Below, piece by piece: positions 21,910 through 26,536 of a DNA stretch of 26,536 bases (positions are counted from its first letter, which is position 1; each line of letters starts with the position of its first letter). Source of the DNA: an uncultured Oscillospiraceae bacterium (lineage in GTDB: Bacteria > Bacillota > Clostridia > Oscillospirales > Acutalibacteraceae); NCBI GenBank assembly GCA_900544375.1, contig UQUZ01000035.1:1-26536 (forward strand), in the 5' to 3' direction. The position numbers and the translations under genes are program-made. The notes under the pieces are model-generated. The model was given only the letters and a program-made list of their open reading frames with translations. It did not search any database and had not been told where the DNA came from.

Positions 21910-23425
21910 ATTTCAATCCACTCCGCCCGTGTGGGCGGAGACAATTCTCACCCGCTGTAAACCGTCTTTCGGGTATATTTCAATCCACTCCGCCCGTGTA
22001 GGCGGAGACGCAGGACAGCAAGCTTGCTATGAGCTATGATAAGCCATTTCAATCCACTCCGCCCGTGTAGGCGGAGACGTCCGTGGACAATTGATTGATA
22101 AAATTTTCCTCCGTATTTCAATCCACTCCGCCCGTGTAGGCGGAGACCTCCCGCCATGTATGAGCGTTACGACACCTACGCATTTCAATCCACTCCGCCC
22201 GTGTAGGCGGAGACGCTTCAGGTTGATATCCTGCGCGACAAACCACATATTTCAATCCACTCCGCCCGTGTAGGCGGAGACCAACGCCTAGCATCCAGTC
22301 CGTACTTTTTTGATAATTTCAATCCACTCCGCCCGTGTAGGCGGAGACATGCCCGGCCTTCCCGCATCCGCTGCGAAAGCATTTATTTCAATCCACTCCG
22401 CCCGTGTAGGCGGAGACTTAAGTTTCGCTGATCAAGTTCAATTTTATTTATTATTTCAATCCACTCCGCCCGTGTAGGCGGAGACAGTATGCATGTACTA
22501 TTTCGGGGAGGATGCGCAGGGATTTCAATCCACTCCGCCCGTGTAGGCGGAGACAAGTCTTACCAAGCAAAGGCAGCTTAATATCCGATTTCAATCCACT
22601 CCGCCCGTGTAGGCGGAGACGGAACTGTTGGCAATCTGGTTCAGCTTGTTCAGAATCGATTTCAATCCACTCCGCCCGTGTAGGCGGAGACAAGACGATG
22701 TTGTCAACATATTTTTACGTCATTATTTCAATCCACTCCGCCCGTGTAGGCGGAGACGAGGTTCATGTGATCTGTGCTGAATGTGATGTTATTTCAATCC
22801 ACTCCGCCCGTGTAGGCGGAGACGTACAACTTGCCCACACTATGACGATATGGACGGTATTTCAATCCACTCCGCCCGTGTAGGCGGAGACGATTGTACG
22901 CACACCAGCGAGCCGGGCTGTGCAAATTTCAATCCACTCCGCCCGTGTGGGCGGAGACCCACTGGTGGCGGCCGGGCTTGCGATCCGCGGCATTTCAATC
23001 CACTCCGCCCGTGTGGGCGGAGACGACAACGGCCCGGTATTCTCACCCGGATCAAAAATTTCAATCCACTCCGCCCGTGTGGGCGGAGACGCGCGGGATT
23101 GGTGGGATAAATCTCACCGGTTTTATTTCAATCCACTCCGCCCGTGTGGGCGGAGACTTGATGATCTTGCACACTGTGGGCGTTGCGTAAATATTTCAAT
23201 CCACTCCGCCCGTGTGGGCGGAGACGGAGCCGAAAAAGCTCGCCCATGACCGAGACGTGATTTCAATCCACTCCGCCCGTGTGGGCGGAGACGGTTTACT
23301 ATCTGGTTTAATATCTGTACCTATAATTTCAATCCACTCCGCCCGTGTGGGCGGAGACCTACTTAGCACAAGCTGGGGGCATCAGCAAAGGAATTTCAAT
23401 CCACTCCGCCCGTGTGGGCGGAGAC
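21910..23425 (-). CRISPR. type I-C-like CRISPR array: 23 repeats, 22 spacers
   Basis: Twenty-three 33-bp repeats, starting ATTTCAATCCACTCCGCC and ending GGCGGAGAC on the plus strand, at 21910, 21977, 22046, 22115, 22182, 22249, 22316, 22385, 22453, 22522, 22588, 22659, 22725, 22791, 22859, 22926, 22992, 23058, 23125, 23193, 23260, 23326 and 23393. Spacers are 33-38 bp and all differ. The minus-strand form begins GTCTCCGCC and ends GTGGATTGAAAT, the hallmark of type I-C, with stem CTCCGCC/GGCGGAG and the handle at the 3' end; transcription is therefore leftward from a leader at 23426. Repeats 1 and 16-23 read GTGGGCGG; repeats 2-15 read GTAGGCGG, which replaces the top C-G stem pair by U-G. 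No cas gene is in the window. Confidence 0.98.
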
Positions 23426-23600
23426 AGCAAAAGAAACCATTTTTTCGTCTCTTAAGCATCTCTATTACAACATATTTTACAGAAAAAAGCAAGAGAACTC
23501 GATGTAAATTCTCTCATTTGGGATATTTATTCCAATATTCCCTTTTGATTTTGGTGCGAACCTCCCTATATGTTGATGTTTGATTCCGATTCGCACTGAG
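23426..23600 (-). promoter_or_regulatory. CRISPR leader with promoter
   Basis: An AT-rich stretch next to the right-hand repeat. On the minus strand TTGCTT (23487-23492) and TGTAAT (23464-23469) are 17 bp apart, placing a start about 30 nt before the first repeat. Further upstream GTGCGAA (minus, 23590-23596) and TTCGCAC (minus, 23554-23560) form an inverted pair including GGAGGTTCGCACC, which resembles the conserved leader element of type I-C loci as I remember them. In complete loci cas2 ends just beyond this element. Confidence 0.75.
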
Positions 23601-23614
23601 CAAATTTAGAAAAC

Positions 23615-23658
23615 GGACGTATGCATTTTGAGATTCATTTGCATACGTCCATTTTTTC
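23615..23658. terminator. bidirectional terminator between the CRISPR leader and the hydrolase gene
   Basis: GGACGTATGCA (23615-23625) pairs perfectly with TGCATACGTCC (23640-23650). ATTTTTTC follows on the plus strand and GTTTTCT on the minus strand. Its natural role is to end the minus-strand alpha/beta hydrolase transcript before the leader. Confidence 0.8.
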
Positions 23659-23678
23659 ATATTCTATTGTTTTATTTC

Positions 23679-24632
23679 TCAGGCTTTCTGCTCTTCCCTC
23701 GCCGCCAATACACCGTCTAGCCACTTCATGATATCGTTATAAATCTTTTCGTGGTCATTTTCGTTGAGGATTTCGTGCCGGTCGTTCGGGTAGAGGATCA
23801 CCGTCGGCTCATTGCCTGCAAGCTCCAGATTATCCGACACAGCCAAAACGCCTCTGCCGTTGAAGCCAACGGAATCTTTCGCGCCGGAGATCAGCATAAT
23901 GGGCAGATCCTGAGGCACCTTCTGCGCCCAATCCTTGCGGCTGACCTCCATTAAAATACGCACTACATCGCGTGTGCCGCCGAGCTTGAAGTTAAATCCA
24001 CAGAGCGGATCATCGAGATAGCGGTCGAGATTTTCCTCGCTTGTGCTGATCCAGTCAACATTGGTGCGTGGGTTTTTAAACTGCGCATTGAACACGCCGT
24101 TGCCAATTTTGAAGAGCAGATCCGCATTGGCATGCGGGCCAATTTTATCTACCACCTTGTCGAAGGCAGATACCACACCCTCCAGGGAGGCGGGAAGCTC
24201 GCCCGTACCACAGAAGATTGCACCTGCCAGCTCCTTGCCGAAGTGTGCGGCGTAGGAGCGGGAAAGGAAGGAACCCATGCTGTGGCCAAAGAGAAAATAG
24301 GGTAGGTCAGGGTAGCGCTTGTGCATGATGTGATGCAGGATATGCATATCATCAACCATGCGGATATGGCCGTTTTTATCGTCCATATACCCGAGATCAT
24401 CCAAGGAGTTGACAGATTTTCCGTGCCCCAGGTGGTCATTGCCGCACACGATAAAGCCATGCCCAGCGAGGAAACAGGCAAAATCGTCGTATCGCTCAAT
24501 ATGCTCAGACATACCATGCGCAATTTGAAATAGCGCGATGGGCTTCACCGCATCGTCTTGCCAGATCATGCAGTGGATTTTATTTTTACCGGTGGAAGAG
24601 TTGAAATATGCTTCTTTGCGAATGATCGCCAT
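23679..24632 (-). CDS. alpha/beta hydrolase, monoacylglycerol lipase / lysophospholipase type
   Basis: A serine hydrolase of 317 residues with the Hydrolase_4 pattern: oxyanion region QIAHGMSEHIERYDDFA (about 36-52), NDHLGHGKS (65-73), nucleophile Ser118 in FGHSMGS, Asp253 in SGAKDSVGFNG and His286 in PNDRHEILNE. All catalytic residues are present and there is no signal peptide, so it is probably a cytoplasmic lipase or esterase acting on monoacylglycerol or lysophospholipid. ATG 24632 has GAGGGAG about 9 bp upstream. It stands alone between the CRISPR leader and the DUF2264 gene. There is no evidence linking it to the array. Confidence 0.93.
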   Translation of the reverse strand: MAIIRKEAYFNSSTGKNKIHCMIWQDDAVKPIALFQIAHGMSEHIERYDDFACFLAGHGFIVCGNDHLGHGKSVNSLDDLGYMDDKNGHIRMVDDMHILHHIMHKRYPDLPYFLFGHSMGSFLSRSYAAHFGKELAGAIFCGTGELPASLEGVVSAFDKVVDKIGPHANADLLFKIGNGVFNAQFKNPRTNVDWISTSEENLDRYLDDPLCGFNFKLGGTRDVVRILMEVSRKDWAQKVPQDLPIMLISGAKDSVGFNGRGVLAVSDNLELAGNEPTVILYPNDRHEILNENDHEKIYNDIMKWLDGVLAAREEQKA

Positions 24633-24747
24633 TCGAATCGACTCCCTCTGCTCAAAATATAGATGTTTGTATTATACACGAAACTGATAAAAAAGTCATC
24701 GTCTTTTCTCAATAAACCGGAAATTTCGCCCCTTTTTATGCCGTTGC

Positions 24748-25914
24748 CTATCCAATTGCGTGGTCGCCGGGAAGGTTTGCACCTGACCAGGCTTTTTCCC
24801 AAGTTGTGGGCTGTTCTGCATCCGTCCAGAAGGCGTCATCCGGCGAAAGGCCGAGCGGGAGAAAGATGGTAGAGCAAAGATAAAGGCTGCCGGTGTTGAT
24901 ATAAGATTCCGCCAGCCCCGGCTGGAGGCCGGAAAGCCCCTTTTGCAGAAAGCCGCTTGGATCGAATAATTCCTGAGAAAAAAACATTTTTCGTAGCGCG
25001 AGGCTGAGAGCTCGGCGCACCTGCCCGGGCGGGAGAGAAGGGGGCAGGTGCCCGCTCAGCGCCGCGTGGGCGAGCGCGTGGAATGCCCCCGTACGGTAAA
25101 CGATGGAACGGCCCATGCAGGGATAGGAGCCGTCCGGTGAAATCATTCGCTCAAGCAATTCACAATAGCGCATCAGGCTTTTTACAAACTGCGCACGGTA
25201 GCGCTTATCCGCAATGAGCGGCTCTGCGGTGCGGGAAACCTCCTCGAGCATCGGCTGAATGACAAAGCTGTTGTAATAATCCCAGTGGAATGCGTCCCCA
25301 TCGCCATAAGCACCGTCCCCTTTATACCATTCAAAATGCTTGCTTAGCGCGTATTCAATGCGCATACCGTCGCCGATTCCAGTGAAGCGATAGCGCATCG
25401 CCTCAATCGTCGCGGCAAAGAGCAGCCAGTTATTGCGCACGGGGCGCATTAGGCGTGCCTGTTCAAAGGCGGCGAGCAGCTTCCCGCGTACCTCCGGCGG
25501 TTGGATCGTAAACAGTTGAGTGGGCGCTTTCAGCAGGGCGCTTGCTAGAAACGCTGCATCGACGAGCGGCTGGTCAGGCGAGAGAAGGGCGCCGGTTTGA
25601 TTCCATACGCAGTAATCCGCTGCGCAAGGATTACAGATGTTGGCGAGCGCTTTGCGGGCGAAAGCTCGGTATTGCTTCTGCAAAGCGCGCTCTTCCTCTG
25701 ATGTGCTGCGAGGGAGGGAGAGCTCCAGCCAGGGCGCAATGCCAATCATCGTCCGGCCCACGGCTTCCAGATAGGCCACGCCGCGCTGTTTCTCCTTCCT
25801 ATCCAGCGGGAGGGTATCATGCAGGCGGTTTTCCGCTGCTGCTGAAAGCACAGGAAACGCAATTTTGTGCATCGCCCGCAGCCATTCAGCACGGGCGCTT
25901 TCCGCTTGTTTCAT
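24748..25914 (-). CDS. DUF2264 domain protein
   Basis: A 388-residue protein that matches the DUF2264 family over its length. Segments include YLEAVGRTMIGIAPWLEL (about 49-66), VWNQTGALLSPDQPLVDAAFL, RPVRNNWLLFAATIEAMRY, KHFEWYKGDGAYGDGDAFHWDYYNS-type sequence in the middle (aspartate/tryptophan-rich, like an alpha/alpha-toroid active site) and SPDGSYPCMGRSIVYRTGAF. The family is often found near polysaccharide-use genes and is suspected to act on sugars or uronides, but the reaction is not established. I choose ATG 25914; AAAGGAGG (25929-25936) lies about 13 bp upstream, rather far. It is divergent from spoIIID. Confidence 0.88.
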   Translation of the reverse strand: MKQAESARAEWLRAMHKIAFPVLSAAAENRLHDTLPLDRKEKQRGVAYLEAVGRTMIGIAPWLELSLPRSTSEEERALQKQYRAFARKALANICNPCAADYCVWNQTGALLSPDQPLVDAAFLASALLKAPTQLFTIQPPEVRGKLLAAFEQARLMRPVRNNWLLFAATIEAMRYRFTGIGDGMRIEYALSKHFEWYKGDGAYGDGDAFHWDYYNSFVIQPMLEEVSRTAEPLIADKRYRAQFVKSLMRYCELLERMISPDGSYPCMGRSIVYRTGAFHALAHAALSGHLPPSLPPGQVRRALSLALRKMFFSQELFDPSGFLQKGLSGLQPGLAESYINTGSLYLCSTIFLPLGLSPDDAFWTDAEQPTTWEKAWSGANLPGDHAIG

Positions 25915-25998
25915 AAAAAAGGCTGAGCCTCCTTTCCTATCAGGAGTTTGTTTCAATGTAGCACCTTTTCCGGGCGGTGTCAATTGCGCTTTGGGAAA

Positions 25999-26027
25999 AC
26001 ATAATCCGCCCAGTATGCGCATATAGA
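25999..26027 (+). promoter_or_regulatory. sigma-E-like promoter of spoIIID
   Basis: ACATAAT (25999-26005) and CATATAGA (26020-26027) are 14 bp apart, close to the mother-cell sigma-E pattern (a CATA-type -10 with a 14-15 bp spacer). In Bacillus spoIIID is transcribed by sigma-E, which supports the call. Confidence 0.5.
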
Positions 26028-26081
26028 TTGAGGGAAATAGAAAGGCAGGTTTCACTTTAACGGAAAACGGAGGGGCTCATC

Positions 26082-26336
26082 TTGAAAGGTATCGTGGAAG
26101 AAAGAGCCGTAGAACTCGGCGAATATATCATTGCGCACAAGGCGACGGTACGGGCGGCGGCAAAGGAGTTCGGAATCAGTAAATCTACCGTACATATGGA
26201 TGTGTCAGAACGCCTGCGCCGGGTGAATCCGCAGCTCTATCAGGAGGTGCGGGAGGTGCTCGATGTTAACAAAGCTCAGCGCCATATCCGGGGAGGGATC
26301 GCCACGCAGAAAAAATACCGTGCGATGCATCCATAG
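26082..26336 (+). CDS. spoIIID: sporulation transcriptional regulator SpoIIID
   Basis: A DNA-binding regulator that acts in the mother cell during sporulation, switching the sigma-E programme toward sigma-K. The 84 residues match SpoIIID: VEERAVELGEYIIAHKATVR, the helix-turn-helix AAAKEFGISKSTVHMDVSER (about 25-44), then NPQLYQEVREVLDVNKAQRH and IRGGIATQKKYR. The start is TTG 26082, with GGAGGGG 6 bp upstream; the length fits the family. The gene shows that this organism belongs to a spore-forming lineage, although loss of sporulation elsewhere cannot be excluded. Confidence 0.96.
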   Translation: MKGIVEERAVELGEYIIAHKATVRAAAKEFGISKSTVHMDVSERLRRVNPQLYQEVREVLDVNKAQRHIRGGIATQKKYRAMHP

Positions 26337-26354
26337 ATGTTATAAAAATAGTAA

Positions 26355-26536
26355 GGAGCCGCCTGTTCTCGTAGGCAATGTGTATCTCTATGATCTATGT
26401 GGTTACGGCAGGCTTTGCTTTGTTACTCGCTTTGCTTCGTAATAAAAAATAGCCGGTAGTTGCGCGCTCTCATAGGCGTTATGCATCTCTTAGATCCCCG
26501 CAATGAAGGCAGGCCCTGTTTTGTTACTCGCTGCGC
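26355..26536. repeat. 101-bp-period imperfect direct repeat (two copies, cut by the window edge)
   Basis: Segments TAGGCAATGTGTATCTCT (26372) and TAGGCGTTATGCATCTCT (26473), and GCAGGC...TTTGTTACTCGC (26408-26430 and 26509-26531), recur at exactly 101 bp. CTC before TAGGC also recurs. The copies are diverged but aligned without shift. No ORF spans them. The array may continue beyond the window. Confidence 0.7.

Noticed and set aside
21943..21976. A 12-base match between spacer 1 (AAACCGTCTTTC) and the mgtC leader
   Set aside because: A 12-mer match is expected by chance among 22 spacers and 26 kb on two strands; the flanks do not match.
22512..23249. Open frames of 80-120 codons across the CRISPR region
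   Set aside because: They are translations of the repeats, visible as recurrent SIHSARVGGD or STPPVWAET peptides.
1..26536. tRNA, rRNA, insertion sequences or phage genes
   Set aside because: No cloverleaf, rRNA segment, transposase or integrase was recognised on either strand.

Overview
The window looks like a chromosomal segment from a spore-forming Clostridia bacterium, probably a gut Oscillospiraceae/Ruminococcaceae-type organism. The evidence is a SpoIIID gene, an NAD-dependent DNA ligase, DegV, DusB, MtaB and YbaK housekeeping genes, AGGAGG-type ribosome binding sites, AT-rich intergenic DNA and intrinsic terminators, with coding DNA of moderate to high GC. The species assignment is inference; no rRNA or tRNA gene was seen.

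Left part (1-6470, all plus strand): a MATE efflux pump cut by the window edge and written in noticeably GC-richer codons than its neighbours; then DUF1905 protein-ligA, a DivIVA-like coiled-coil protein with its own promoter, a lone class I fumarase beta-type subunit, a strong terminator, a sirtuin and a YbaK-type Cys-tRNA(Pro) deacylase.

Middle part (6500-17800, almost all minus strand): a two-helix membrane-anchored unknown; a membrane-anchored metallophosphoesterase with a GtrA-type flippase-like protein; dusB-degV; a lone plus-strand AbrB-like regulator with a zinc ribbon behind a long, structured leader; a compact mtaB-GH125-GH31 cluster that couples a tRNA methylthiotransferase to an exo-alpha-mannosidase and an alpha-glycosidase; and an MgtC/SapB membrane protein whose own leader looks like an attenuator. 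A LysR regulator is divergent from it.

Right part (19385-26536): a minus-strand group of NUDIX hydrolase, small coiled-coil protein and phosphodiesterase-like lipoprotein; a 5'-truncated GyrI-like pseudogene; a 23-repeat type I-C-like CRISPR array with a leader and promoter but no cas gene in the window; an alpha/beta hydrolase; a DUF2264 protein; spoIIID with a sigma-E-like promoter; and the start of a 101-bp-period repeat that runs to the window edge.

The most interesting non-gene signals are: (1) the orphan CRISPR locus next to a truncated gene, with a block-wise repeat polymorphism; (2) the leader of the AbrB-like gene, where one segment can pair in two mutually exclusive helices; (3) the mgtC leader, with a terminator hairpin just before the ribosome binding site and a 14-codon ORF; (4) the 101-bp repeats at the right edge. 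None can be shown to be a new system from this sequence alone.
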